Source: Scleroderma bovista (Eukaryota; Basidiomycota; Agaricomycetes; Boletales; Sclerodermataceae). From it: DNA of 64,000 nt. Position 1 is the stretch's first letter. The number at the start of each line of letters is the position of its first letter. The stretch spans positions 111,886 to 175,885 of the forward strand of contig JAYMGJ010000126.1 of assembly GCA_037178675.1 (NCBI GenBank), given 5' to 3'. Positions 1 through 12,527 of this stretch are shown here, piece by piece. The position numbers were made by a program, and so were the translations under genes. The notes under the pieces were generated by a model. The model was not told the DNA's origin. It was given only the letters and a program-made list of their open reading frames with translations, and did not search any database.

Positions 1-1657
1 AGCGCCAGCTGTGCCGCCACCCCAGTCGACGAACTCCCACACCCTCGCGATGGCGGGCGAGGTAGTGGCGGCGGCGGAGGAAGAGAGAGCGACGAAAGTG
101 CATGCGAGAGAAGCGTAAATCGATGGTCGATCTCTGCTTCAACGATATCCGTCATCTGCACCGCAGAACTAACCCACCCGAACAACCTGTCCAACTTCCA
201 TCTCAACTCGTCTATATCCTCGTCGAGTGGATCCTCATGTGTATCGCGGGTCCGAGGTTCATCAGCCATAACTTCACGAATACGCTCGAGATCGATGCAG
301 GATTTGAATGCGGGTGAGAGCTCGTCAGGGTGTGGCATAAGCCATGACCAGTCTTCTGTGGAGGGCTCTTGGGATACTGCGCGTTGTTTTCCCTTTGCTT
401 TGGCGGAGGGAGGCTTGAATGAGGCAAGTCGACTCTCGAGCTCTGCTCGGGAATTAACTTGGTACGCGTGATAAAAGTTGTCTACGCGCCCCCACGCTTC
501 AGCTTCAGCTTGGGCTCTACAACATGACACGACGGTGGTGAAACGAGGTCTTTTTATGCAAAGACCCGAAACATACCGATTAATATGCTCCTGAAACGTC
601 ACCTCGCGTGCCCGGTTCTTCACGTTCTGTTCGTTCGGTTTTAGATCTGTCCCCTTACAGGGAGTCTTGTCGCGCGAATAGACAGACGTATCGATCTTCC
701 TTTCTGCAAGCATACGAATAAAGTCCTCTTGGACAGTCTTGAGCAGTGCTTTCTTGTCATCATCAAGTGGGGGTGGATCTTTGCCATGACTATTATTTGA
801 CCCCCTGGATGGGGGTTTGGGAGGTTTCGCTGATCGAGACGATGATGACGATGGTTCGGATGACCGTGTCAGTGCGCGCGCGGCTGACCACACAAGGAGT
901 TGACGGGCTCGTTGTGGTTCCGGAAGGTCGCAGTCGATATGCTTGTAGAAACTTGAGTCACTGACTGATGCGTGAGGTTGGGCTACGCAGTGTCGTGTCA
1001 CAACTAACACCGAAGGGGATGAACATGTCGGACGCACAGATAACACCTGTATTCTCAAAACTCGTGCTTGTCCGTTTGCTACGCATGCTCATGGATGTAC
1101 GTCGTGGTGTTTGCGCTTGGGGCGTGCGGGGCTGTCCCACACGCAGTAGCTTATTCCGTTGAATCTGTGGAGTCTCGCAATCAGGAAGTGGTTGGAGAGT
1201 ATCTGGTGGATGTCGCCCAGACGGTGATGAGGGCAGGAACTGGAAAGACTGGGTCTGATTACTCGACTCCTTTGCTCGTGATCTTCGACGCAAATTATCA
1301 GTTTCGTCCTCCATCTGACGTACATCTTCGTCGATCTCCAGGTCCTCGCGTGGTGGTGCTGCCGGGACATCGCGCAGTTTTGCACCTGTCGGTGCACGAG
1401 AGGAGTCGGCCTTGAGCTTCTTGGAGGGTGGTTGTGAAGTGGATGCGAGTGGCTGGGAAAGAAAAGCGGGGGGGCGAGATGATGTGCTGACGAGAGGTTG
1501 AGAAGAGAAGAGGTTTTGTTGTGCTGGTGCACGGACGATGACGAGCCCACCTGGCTGTTCTTCGCCGATCACTGGACAAGATATGAGTATGTATGTACGC
1601 GTCCGACTGATCTGCACTCGACTCACGTTTCCGTTTCCCATTAACCTGCGTGTCCAT
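1..1657 (-). CDS. DSN1: Kinetochore protein Mis13/Dsn1 (3' end outside window)
   Basis: A subunit of the Mis12/MIND kinetochore complex, which links centromeric chromatin to the Ndc80 microtubule-binding complex. Three exons can be traced: from the start to 1038, 982-577, and 516 running off the window at 1. Introns are 1037-983 (55 bp) and 576-517 (60 bp, GTATGT donor, readable in frame). The family signature spans the first junction: a basic stretch ending SSFE-like TSFENTGVI, then SSFYKHID, LPEPQRARQLL and FIRMLAERKID, and later a DNFYHAYQ segment. The N-terminus is low-complexity, rich in Pro, Ser and Arg. The start is uncertain. ATG 1657 (MDTQVNGKRKRES) would need a short extra intron near 1615-1570, while ATG 1641 reads straight into the same frame. 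The assignment rests on motifs read by eye and is strong for the middle exon. Confidence 0.88.
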
Positions 1658-1838
1658 CAGAATACGTCCAGTGCATACAATAACCCACTCACCTCTTTCT
1701 TTTGTTTCTTTGTTGTTGCTGCGAACAGCGAGTTCTCCTGCTTTCGTTTCGTCCCGTTCATCGTCAACGGACAGAGTGCAAACTTTCCCACGAGTCGATC
1801 AACAACAGCGTGACATCACGCGACGCGTTCAATTAGTG

Positions 1839-2759
<921 letters not shown>

Positions 2760-2799
2760 TTAGAGTCACGTCAGTCACGGACCCTCCTTGTGTCTCGCC

Positions 2800-4013
2800 A
2801 TGCTGCAGTTCAACAATATCTTTGCATTCATTGAAGTCGACGGTCAAGAACTTCCCCAGTACGGAATAGATATATCCCAGAGGAAAACACCGTCACATGC
2901 TGGGTAGCCTCTCAGCCCGACAAGGTCTGTTCCGTCCTATGTATATCCTGATTCCACACATTGACTACAACTCACCTCTCTACACACAGCATTTCTCGTT
3001 AACATACGGACATACCCGCCAGAATGACACCTTCGACATCAACATCACCACGGACGGTTTCCAATATGGTTGGTTTCTCAAGGCCTCGAAAACGGGAACA
3101 ACACGAAATACGGTGACCGGTGTAGCCACTTCGTCGACATCTTTGAGGCCATATATGTTTTCCAGGCTACAGTTGACAGGCATGTTCCCCCCATAAGGAT
3201 GTTATTATTGATATTGACACCTTGCAAAGACGAAGACGAATATCTAAACAAGGAATCGAGTCATATGGGCGAGATCCGTCTGGACTTTTACAGATCTGTT
3301 CTTATAGAACAACGTGAGACGATGGCGTACGATGTTTGTGAGCCGGAGGGAAAGGTGCATGAGCGTGCAAAGAAGGCGCTTTCACATTGCATCAGGTGAG
3401 TTGCGAGTGTGGATCATTTGACTTGGTTACTAGTAAGTTGGCATAACGAAACTGACTTTTCCGATGCGATACTATATGATTCTTTGCAATCTAGCTTTGG
3501 CCGTGAGGTGTCGATACCAGCGAGTATGTCAGTTAGGACTAAGCGTCTCGACGCTACCCCCCTCGCAAGCTTTATATTCAGATATAGAGAACACAGTGGG
3601 TTTATCCGTGTCCCTCGCCTCTGGCTTCGCTTTTTAACCAAGTCAACACAGGTATTCTCCGTGCCAACGGGATAATACCACGACCCATAGAGAACAAACG
3701 TACGACTCAAGCCCCAGAGGAAGGTCAGAATCCCCCATTACACACAAAGAAAGGGAAAAGGCCCGCATTACACGTAGAAGAAGAGCAAAATCCAACATCG
3801 CTTCCTCAAGATATCCTCGACCTAACCATTGAAAATGTAATCAATGCAGATATCAAATCGATTGACGCCACCATCCAGGCTTTACAAAGAAAACGCGCTG
3901 CCCTCGAGACGAGGTCGCCTACCGCATCTGCATCGCAGCCCCCCGCTAAGAGAATTAAGCGAGAGAGCACCTCCGTGACAAAAGGTGAAGTTATTGATTT
4001 GACGTGTATATAA
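2800..4013 (+). pseudogene. DUF7918 domain gene, copy A, frameshifted in exon 1
   Basis: Collinear with the intact copy at 4883-6109 over all five exons and introns. Exon 1 starts MLQFNNIFAF as in copy B, but one C is missing near 2873-2874 (GATATATCCC here, GATATCATCCC in copy B). The frame then runs into a TAG about 45 bases later. The second intron donor is also GC (CAG|GCATGT) where copy B has GT. Exons 2-5 remain open and conserved: HFSLTYGHTRQ, IGEIRLDFYRS-like, GKVHERAKKALSHC, LASFIFRYRE, and the C-terminal EVIDLT. Disruption is therefore recent, or the locus is expressed by another route such as a downstream start. A sequencing error at one base is the main alternative. Confidence 0.7.
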
Positions 4014-4882
4014 TTCACGTCGGGTCTGGGTTGTGCAAGCATTCGTTGGACTCATCCTCAGAGTCAGTGTACTATAATCATTTTTGTAAATCGGTGCACC
4101 AGGGACACATGGGGCTGGTGTATAATACGCTATTTTATGTCGTTGCGATCTCTGGGTTCGTGGAGTTGGTCGCTAGGCTTCAACATGACAGTAAATTGAT
4201 TGCACAGACTGCCACAGGCTCAAATCCAAATCTTGACCAGTAGCCTAACGAGAGGTTCAGACATCACTTTGGTCATGCTGTGATCCGTATACAATACAAA
4301 CCTCCTACCACCGTGGAAGTCGTTTAACACGCGTTCATGGACAAGTAAATGTCCATAACAGGAGTTAACACCGTGCCGCAGCACACCTGATGTATTTCGC
4401 TTGTGCCGTGGGTTGCCGATTGTCGTCCCGTAGTCAGGGGTATGGCGTTCAGGCCGAAATGAGACACCAGTTGACATCGAAAGGGGTCACCACTGAAGTT
4501 GTTTATGAGGTTCTGATAGACTTGATGGGCATAAGCACTTCCGGATAACGTCGTGATGCGGATCCATCTCAAGCATCGGACACTCACCAAATGAAGTCCG
4601 ACTCATCACTTACATCTTTGTGAGGGGCCCTGAGGGCCGATGAAACGTGCTTGACAGTGCCCCAGGTTGTTCACTCACTAGAAATTGACCAGCGCGTTCA
4701 ACTCGTCGATTGGGCCTGATAATTAGTAGCAAATTATTGGTACGGGAAAAGATTCGATCACCAATAGACGTGGCCAGACGTGGCCAGCCCGGATGGGCTG
4801 GCATCGCGAGATGAAGTGGTGTTGAAGGTATTAGTTATTAATTAGAGTCACGTCAGTCAAAACCCTAACCTTGTGTTTCGCC

Positions 4883-6109
4883 ATGCTGCAGTTCAACGAC
4901 ATCTTTGCATTCATTGAAGTCGACGGTCAAGAACTTCCCCAGTACGGAATAGATATCATCCCAGAGGAGAACACCGTCACATGCTGGGTAGCCTCTCAGC
5001 CCGACAAGGTTTGTCTCGTCCTATGTACATAGTATATACCGATTCCACACATTGACTACAACTCACCACTCTACAAACAGCATTTCTCATTAACATATGG
5101 ACATACCCGCCAGAATGACACCTTCCGCGTCCGCATCACCACGGACGGTTTGCGACGCGCTAAGTATCTCAAGCCCTCGAAAACGGGAACAGCACAAATG
5201 ACGGTAATCGGTGTATCCACTTCGCCGACATCTGTGAGGCCGTATATGTTTTCCAGGCTGCATTTGACAGGTGCACTCGCCCCATAAGGGTATTATTATT
5301 GATATTGACGTGTACAGACGAGGACGAAGATCTGAACAAGGAAACGAGTCATATAGGCGAGATCCGTCTGGACTTTTACAGATGTGTTGTTTTAAAAAAG
5401 AGAGTGACGAAGAGATATGATGTCTGCGAGCTGAAGGGAAAGGTGCATGAGCGTGCAAAGAAGGCGCTTTCACATTGTGTTAGGTGAGTCATGTGGATCA
5501 TTTGCCGTTGGGTAGTCGGTCGGCGTAGCGAAACTGACCCGTCGTTATCCTTTCCGATGCGATACTACATGATTCTTTGCAATCTAGCTTGGGCCCTGAA
5601 GTGTCGAGATCAGCGAAAGGTTGTGTTGACAGTAAGATTCTCGACGCTAACCCCCTCGCAAGCTTTATATTCAAATATAGAGAATACAGTGGGTTTATCC
5701 ATGTCCTTCACCTTTGGCTTTGCTTTTTAACCTCAACACAGGTATTCTTCGTGCCAACGGGATAATCCTACGACCCGTAGAGGACAACCGTACAACTCAG
5801 CCCTCAGGGGGAGGCCAAAATCCCCCATTACACGCAGAAAAAGAGAAAAAGCTTGCATTACATGCAGAAGAGGAGCAAAAGCCCACATTGCTGCCTCAAG
5901 ACATTCTCGACCTAACCATTGAAAATGTGGATGCAAAGACAGAGGATATCAAATCTCTTGACGCTGCCATCCAGGTTTTACAAGGAAAACGCGCTGCCCT
6001 CGAGGCGAGGCCACCCTCTGCATCTGCATCGCAGCCCCCCGCCAAGAGAATCAAACAGGAGAGCACCTTCGTGGCAAAAGGTGAAGTTATTGATTTGACG
6101 TGTATATAA
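4883..6109 (+). CDS. DUF7918 domain protein, copy B (intact)
   Basis: A protein of unknown function from a family expanded in Agaricomycetes. Five exons: 4883-5008, 5081-5270, 5318-5483, 5588-5688 and 5742-6109. All junctions are GT-AG and keep frame. Features in order: an N-terminal beta-rich segment (FIEVDGQELPQYGI, TVTCWVAS), a central block (SVRPYMFSRL), HIGEIRLDFYR, the signature GKVHERAKKALSHC, and FIFKYRE followed by LRANGII. An acidic/Lys tail holds a predicted helix (LDAAIQVLQGKRAAL). The end VIDLT followed by CI resembles a SUMO-interacting motif (hydrophobic core plus acid), which is an inference from sequence form only. About 300 residues. Regulation is not visible beyond the duplicated upstream stretch. 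Confidence 0.8.
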
Positions 6110-7060
6110 TTCACGTCGGCTTGGGTCTGGGTTGGGCAAGCATTCATTGGACTCATGACAGTGTACTATATTCTTTTTATTTTGTAAATCGGTGCACCGG
6201 GGGCGCACGGGGCTGGTGCATCTATAACATTGCATTCCCAGCATGTCATGCAAGCCAGGTCAGATGTGTTTTCTGTTATGTAAATTGACCAAGTGACTTA
6301 ACGCGAGTTGTGCAACCTCGAAAAGGATTTTTATTCTATCCTGTCCTAGCTTTAACCAAGTTGGGCGAACAGGACCTTGAAAAAATGAGCACGCAATTGA
6401 TTGGAGTAAATGCAAGCTCAAAGCACCAAGGAGAACACGCACCTTACGAAATTCTGCGCGGAACACGTCGACAGCTTGGACTCCAATGACCGAATGATCC
6501 AACGTAGGTGGTGCAACATCAAAGAGGATCAATATAGATTGAACCAGGAACGTTGAACGCCCACCTTATATACCTCCAAGGCATACACGCTGCGGGATCA
6601 AGGTAGGTTCGAGCATTGCTTTTGTCTGGTCCATATACGATACGTATCTGTTCGTTAACATCTCCGAGCACCGTGGAAAGCGTGTATACCACGCGTGTTC
6701 ATGGATAAGCAAATGGCCATGACAAGAGTCGTGTACCACCGTGCCGCAGTGCATTTCGCTTGTGTCGGAGGGTGTTCAGGCTGAGATGAGCCACTAGCTG
6801 GCATCGAAAGGGGTCACCACTGGAGTTATTTATGTGAGGTTCCGATCGACGTGATGCATACTACCAAAGATAAAGCAGTTCCGGGCAACGTCGTACACGT
6901 TGTGATGCAGATCCATTTCAAGCATTGGACACTCATCAAATGAAGTCCGACTCATCATTTACATCTTGGTGAGGGCCAATGAATCGTGCTTGACCGTGTC
7001 CCAGTTCACTTGCTAGAAGCCGCGTTCAACTCGCTCGATCGGGCCCGATAGTAGAATTAT

Positions 7061-7787
7061 GGGTTTGATCACATCGACAGTCGTGGGCAGCGCGGATCGG
7101 CAAATGCTCAGTACTTGCTGTAGGTGCTTAAATGCTTTGGCTGTTCTTATAAATTGGGGTTGTGGCCGAGAATGAAAAATATTCGATGATCAATGCTGTT
7201 GACATGCAGCACGCAATACTTATTATTCAAGGGTCTGGCAGTTTGACACGTACTCCATTGCGAGAAAGGCCACCGTCAGATGTGTTCCAATTGCCACTGA
7301 TCCTCAGAGCGCTTTGGTTACTAGTGCCAGCCGGTGGCACTTGCAGAGTGGAGCCAGGACGTCTTTTGGTCCACATTAATCGGGTCAGTACCCTCGAATC
7401 ATATATCTGCCCTGTACGATTAACCCGGTAGTTCTCGACAATATCGGTATCGTAGCACGATGGAAGGTGCTGTGAAAACGGTATGTATGAGTGTGATGCC
7501 CCAATCGCTTAGGAGGTCAAAGGCTACAAAAGCTGAATGTCCTTCCGTCGACACAAGGCAAACACGTTGCCCTGCACTAATACCGGGCTCCACAAAGGGT
7601 TCTCCCACCCAATGGAATTTCGAGCGGACCGTTCATCTCATGACGCATTTCTTTCATGTTACACCGGCGGTAGAATCCTCCTTGGTCACTATTTATCCGC
7701 GGGTGGCGACCCCAAACACGCAGAAATCTCTTGTTTTATCCTGCAACGCGGTGACCCCGTGCACAATCACAGTGCGCAGGCAACATA
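7061..7787. other. Intergenic, no supported gene
   Basis: An open frame on the + strand at 7460-7876 (138 codons) overlaps the start of the next gene in another frame. It shows no domain, no conserved junctions and no compositional signal, so I leave it uncalled. Part of this stretch could be 5' UTR or promoter of the HSP20-like gene. Confidence 0.5.
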
Positions 7788-8596
7788 ATGGCTCTTGCAA
7801 CCCACCATTTTCTGTCGGTGGCCTCTACTTTTCCGACCTCATCCATGTCCCTCAGTCCCGTCGACATGTTACTTAAAGCCGAGGTTACCCTAGAATTCCA
7901 GGAAGAAACCGCCATCATCAAAGGCGACTCAGACGCCATGACTAGCTTGGACCTCCCAAATGCTTCTCTCGACCGACGGTCGTCGCGCTCGTCAACAAGA
8001 AATCAGTGGGGGAGGACAAGCGACAAGCGAGAAAGGTCGTGCTTTCCTTGTGTTTCTTGGTCGTCGGTCGCCTCCAGTACAAAGCCGCTGTCCAGCGATG
8101 CTGAGTCGACTTGTGCCACTAGTTCGTCATTCATGACTGGCTCGTCTTGTTGCATAAGCGCTTCATGTCCGTCGGTAGTCCCATCGCCAATGGACCGCTC
8201 ACAACGCTCACCACCCCCCGGTTCTTGTCCTGAGATGACAACACAAAGTTCGTGTACAACGCACACCTTCTCTGTGACCCTTCCACGTACCATCCTACCC
8301 GAGATGGTTACTGTCTCTGCGAAGAAGGGTGACCGCTTAGATGTAGTGGCGGATGCCTGGCATATGGAACGAGACTGTGAGTTCAACTTGCTCGACCTCT
8401 AACCATTCGATCATTGACGATGATATTTACAGGCCATTACGAGTGGCAAATACGATTTGCTCCTGGCGATGTAGACATGGCAATAGTCCGTGCACAGCTA
8501 GGTTCCGATGGGAAACTTTCCATCGAAGTCCAGCGGTGTACCCCTGGCCAAACTTGTTCTCCTCGTACAGGAATCGGATTGAGATACAGGTTTTGA
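7788..8596 (+). CDS. Small HSP20/alpha-crystallin-like protein
   Basis: Two exons, 7788-8376 and 8433-8596, joined by a 56 bp GTGAGT...CAG intron that completes a cysteine codon. The C-terminal ~90 residues read as an HSP20/CS-like beta sandwich. Strands appear as FSVTLPRTI, MVTVSAKKGDRLDVVADAW, then across the intron HYEWQIRFAPGDVDMAIVRA and GSDGKLSIEVQR, the last fitting the G-x-L-x-I/V pattern of alpha-crystallin domains. The first 110 residues are Ser-rich and probably disordered. The ATG at 7788 is the first in frame (MALATHHFL). An antisense frame at 8003-8386 also stays open but does not continue across a splice site. The fold is inferred from strand pattern, not from a database match. 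Confidence 0.55.
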
Positions 8597-10377
8597 TTTA
8601 TATTACTTACCTCTCGGCGAAACACCAATCTCAGTACAAATAATCTAAGCCTTCCCCTTAAATTGGTTAAAATGTACTAGTCATTTTATGTCTATTGTAC
8701 TATTCATAATATTTTGTACTATCTATGCGGGAATTATACCCGACCCCTCCCTCTTTGTATTATCTATTCTTGTTAGAAATTGTAAGAGCTGCGCAAATCA
8801 GCCCCGTCGGCGTGGTCTGCGCATTGAGATCTGGTGTATTGGCATTGTGGAGCGTTGTGAATAGCGAGTATTCAAGTGGGCCACGTATGTAAAATCAGTC
8901 CAGTCACGTCTTCCCAAAATGTACGTGCTAGCTTGTGAACTTGCCTATTTTGTCGTGTTCAGCTGACCAGTGGAGAATTCTGATTAGTACCCACGTGGCA
9001 TCGTAGGGGATGAACTGGTTCTAACCTCGAGTGACTGGTCACCAAACCATAAACTCATTGTGGTAACCATTGACGATAGCAACCTGTAAACTAAGCATGT
9101 GGGGGAAAACAATTGGAGGGGTAGTAGTAGAGGCGAGGAGAGTCAATGACCTTTCAGAGCACACATACCTGATAAATAAATGCTGGATGGCTGCTGCCCG
9201 AGATCCAATATTTCCCTTTTCATGTACATAGCTCTTGAGCTTCTCTAACCTTGTGTGAAATGAGTAGGGACCTACTCCACTGTTCGCGAAGCAAGACCCT
9301 GACCTGGCGATCAACCTACTAGGTGTTTTGGACCATGCGCGTGTTGTATATCACACAGGGATTGCTATTCCCCGCGTTTATAATTCTTTAGGTTCAATTT
9401 TGGCGATATGGCGTGAGCACTGCAACTATTAAAAGGGCCCTTCCTTCTGCATCTTGATGGAATGATGGAAGGAATTCAGTGATTTACTGCGATCTGAGTG
9501 GGATCACTCCCTGATGTTCCTCGTCGACATGTGTGGTGACCCTGTGTAGATTTCGTTGCCCAGGAGGACGCCACCACCACTGAGGTCATGACGTGCAATG
9601 CCCACGGACTGGCTCAGGGTGACTGGCACCCCTGTATTCCTGCAGATCTAACCCAGGAACCAGGACAACGGGGAGTTTGTGTTCAGATGGGCTCGTGGGG
9701 AAGAATGTAGGCCCGTCTCCAAATGCCTCGTAGATTAGAGCCAGGTAGGTCAGGGGTTTCTGTGTCCATAGGGTTCAATTGTGTCGAATCAGCTCATAGA
9801 TTATAATGAGAGGAATACTCCTACGGCGATTAGTATCCAACAGCTTGATACATACTTTCCATCATTCCAGGTATATCTGGGATGTGATCATGAATGACAG
9901 TACCTCTTTACCCCCTTCTATAGCAGCAACGAAGTTGAACGAGGGAAATAGAAATCAGATTCTTGTAGAAGGTACCTACTGTACATTTTTGTCCCGAATG
10001 TTTGACCAAAGTGGCATGTGACACTCAGCACATAGTATCCCTCTTGTTTCCGTGCATTTGTAGTTTCACTTTGTAGCACTACTATCACGCCCTGCAGTGG
10101 CTATACAGTCTCAAGCTCGAGTGCCCAAACACATAAGGTATGGCTGGACCGATCAAGGTCTTTGATTCAACAGTGAAATGTTTGCAGGTGCATCGTTGAA
10201 GGAACCGGATGCGAGAGCTTATGGTTTTCAATAGTACGTACCTTTCATAATCGTATATATCAGCACATTGCTTACTACCGTCAATTAGTGTACAGTTCAA
10301 GTTTTGGAAGACTGCTTTTCATACAGACTCGTACACAGGTGACTATAGCTGGCGCGCATACGTAGACTAGCAATGCC
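8597..10377. other. Intergenic 1.8 kb, no supported gene
   Basis: AT-rich sequence after 8600 (repeated TGTACTA-like stretches at about 8680-8730) looks like a 3' UTR or terminator region of the HSP20-like gene. Further on, short frames at 9039-9314 (-) and 9806-10021 (+) have no recognisable domain. Nothing else can be supported. Confidence 0.5.
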
Positions 10378-11660
10378 TTATTTCGTTTCTTGCGGGTGTG
10401 CGACGAGCTTGACGCCACTGACCTCACCCCTCCTCATTCTCTCCAAGCCCTCTGGAATGCCATGAAGTCCACTTGGCAAAGTTTCAAACTTATTTGGCTG
10501 CCGGAGCAATGGTCAGCGCTGCTCCAATTTGACATACATATTGGGGTGCACGAACCTTTATGATGCCACCATGCAACCAACTTTCTAAAACGCTCCATGC
10601 CTCCTGGCCTAAGGCGTGGTTCGCCTCAGCATGAGGGCTAGCGTAGGTTGCCACGACCCTGCGGCTCTTGCCCTGGTTCTCTTTCACAACAGGTTCGAGG
10701 GTTGAAACCAATGTCCCGCCGGGTGCTAGAATATCGAAAGCCACCTCTTGGGTTTCCGGTAAGGAAATCGCGTCGTACGCAAGTTCGATGGGAGAAGACG
10801 TGATCTCCATAATAGCCATTTTCTGTTCTTCTTTATCGACGTGCCTATGAACAACATTCGTCGCTCCAAGTGACTTGAGGTAGTCCTTGTGCAACCGCGA
10901 TGCAGTCGTTATAATTGGCGAGAATCCCGACAAGCGGGCCAGCTGGATGGCTATGGTACAGTGAGACACGCTTTTGTTACACGTTCTTACCCCTTACCGT
11001 AGGATCCAACGGAGGACGAACCCCCCATGATCAAAATAGGTTTTCCTGAGTATTTTCCCTTCCCTTCCCGCTTCCATGGTGGTACGAGCCCTGCGCCAAG
11101 GACTTCCGAATACATTCCTACCATTGCTGTGTCAAATCCCAACGGGACCGTGGCCGCTTGATCGTAGGTCAGATTCTCCGGGATCTCCAAGCGTCTTGTC
11201 AGTCAACCATAGAAGCCAGAGTCAAACCGTCTACATACCTTCGCAGTGAAGGCAGCCGTCGCAAGTGCATATTGCTGTTGGCTAGATTGATCGGCTGACT
11301 GGAAGTTGCCATGTGCGAAACTGCATGTGAAGCACTTTTCATAACGGGTAACTTGGGAAATAATTTTGCTGATATCACTTACACTCTCTGGCCCTTGGCG
11401 AAGTTGACCACACCTTGGCCGACTTCGACAACCTCACCGGCGATGTCTGTCCCCACAACCGTGGGATACTTGTCAACCCAACTACCGCTTTGTTGGATCT
11501 TCCAGTCCACAGGATTCAAGGCTGTCGCGTAAACCTTGACCAGCAGCTGCCCTACGCCCGGTGTGGGAATGGGTCGTTGGCCCACGATGAACTGGCCTTG
11601 CTTTGCTTCAAGAAGGAGTGCTTTCTGCATGAGTGATGATGTAGTTTGCGAATGCCACAC
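10378..11660 (-). CDS. MDR-family oxidoreductase (zinc-free, quinone/enoyl reductase type), paralogue 1
   Basis: Medium-chain dehydrogenase/reductase with an N-terminal GroES-like domain and an NAD(P)-binding Rossmann domain. Exons: 11660-11383, 11320-11239, 11184-10998, 10950-10556 and 10497-10378. Motifs are TALNPVDWK, VVGTDIAGEVVEVG, IPENLTYDQAATVPLG, the nucleotide-binding GGSSSVGSYAIQLAR split by intron 3, and the end GVKLVAHPQETK. The zinc-ligand Cys and the GHE motif of true alcohol dehydrogenases are absent, so quinone-oxidoreductase or trans-enoyl-reductase chemistry is more likely. The substrate cannot be read from sequence. A second ATG at 11630 (MQKALLLEAK) matches family starts better than 11660. 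It lies in tandem with a paralogue at 12,528-13,791. Confidence 0.9.
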
Positions 11661-12527
11661 AGGGCTTGTACAGGGGCATATATATCCACTACTGACGTAG
11701 CCGCTGGCTGTCCTCCATCTGCTTTGTCATTTTCTTCCCGTCTCATCTCGCGTCAGCGCGCTTCAGTTCATCTGTGAGTGATGTCATCATATCAGTCATT
11801 GTGACATAGATGCTGACAAATAAGCGGTGCATCATCACTTGTGCCGTCTTTCTCCCTGCGTCCGTCTTCATGGCGAGATCTATGTACCTTCATTGACATT
11901 CTTGGTCTCAATGATGGCATTTAGTTCATGCCTGCGGACGAGAAGCACTGTTGGAAGCACGACGCCTGAATTCCTATTCCAAGTGGCGATTTTCCTGCGG
12001 AGATGTTCATCTATGAGTATGGCCATTGACAAGGGCGTCTATACTATTGTCACGACATGTACGCTGCTTGCACCGGGTGCTAATGTGCATTACGAGATAC
12101 TTCATTACAGCTCAGTACGCCATCTGCATAAATTTGTGAAGCAGATACTACTCTTTTAGTTATCTTCTTCACTAACGAGACACTGCAAATGCAGTCCTTT
12201 TCCCTTTCTACTAGTATAGCTCTGCACGTCCGTAGGAAAACATCCTTGTTCGTGGTTTTGTCATTCTGTGTTATAGTTTCCCTATTTGCAGATATGCCAA
12301 CCACCGTATTCCATTTCTGCCCGCCGGTCAAGCTCGATATGTCGAGCCATGACAAAAGATCGCAAAAATCGCGTTGCCATCCTGAGTCGAAGGTAACGCA
12401 TTGACGGTGTCCTTCTAAGGCTTTTTACTTGGGGACACGATGATGACAAGAGGTCAACGTCACTGACAAAGACAGAATAAGATAAGATGAGATACTGCTA
12501 GACAGGCCTGGGAACTTTTCTAATGTT
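11661..12527. other. Spacer between the two MDR genes
   Basis: Holds the promoter side of paralogue 1 and the 3' side of paralogue 2. Frames at 11827-12159 (+), 12189-12404 (+) and 12080-12355 (-) lack any domain or splice support, and I do not call them. Confidence 0.5.

Larger units (their letters stand above)
2761..7060 (+). repeat. Tandem duplication, two ~2.1 kb units carrying DUF7918 genes
   Basis: Two head-to-tail copies, about 2761-4780 and 4845-7060. Each begins with the same short promoter stretch (AGAGTCACGTCAGTCA), runs through a five-exon DUF7918 gene and continues into a matching non-coding tail. In the tail, blocks such as CATCGAAAGGGGTCACCACT and AAATGAAGTCCGACTCATCA recur in the same order (copy A about 4470-4610, copy B about 6800-6960). 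Coding exons are closer to each other than the tails are. The tails hold no open frame I would call a gene. Confidence 0.85.

Noticed and set aside
958..1641. Reading the DSN1 first exon straight to its TGA at 958
   Set aside because: A GTGCGT...TAG intron at 1037-983 restores the conserved continuation SSFYKHID, so the open end is intronic.
8003..8386. 127-codon minus-strand gene opposite the HSP20-like gene
   Set aside because: The plus-strand frame continues across a good intron into a matching beta-strand pattern, while the minus-strand frame does not.
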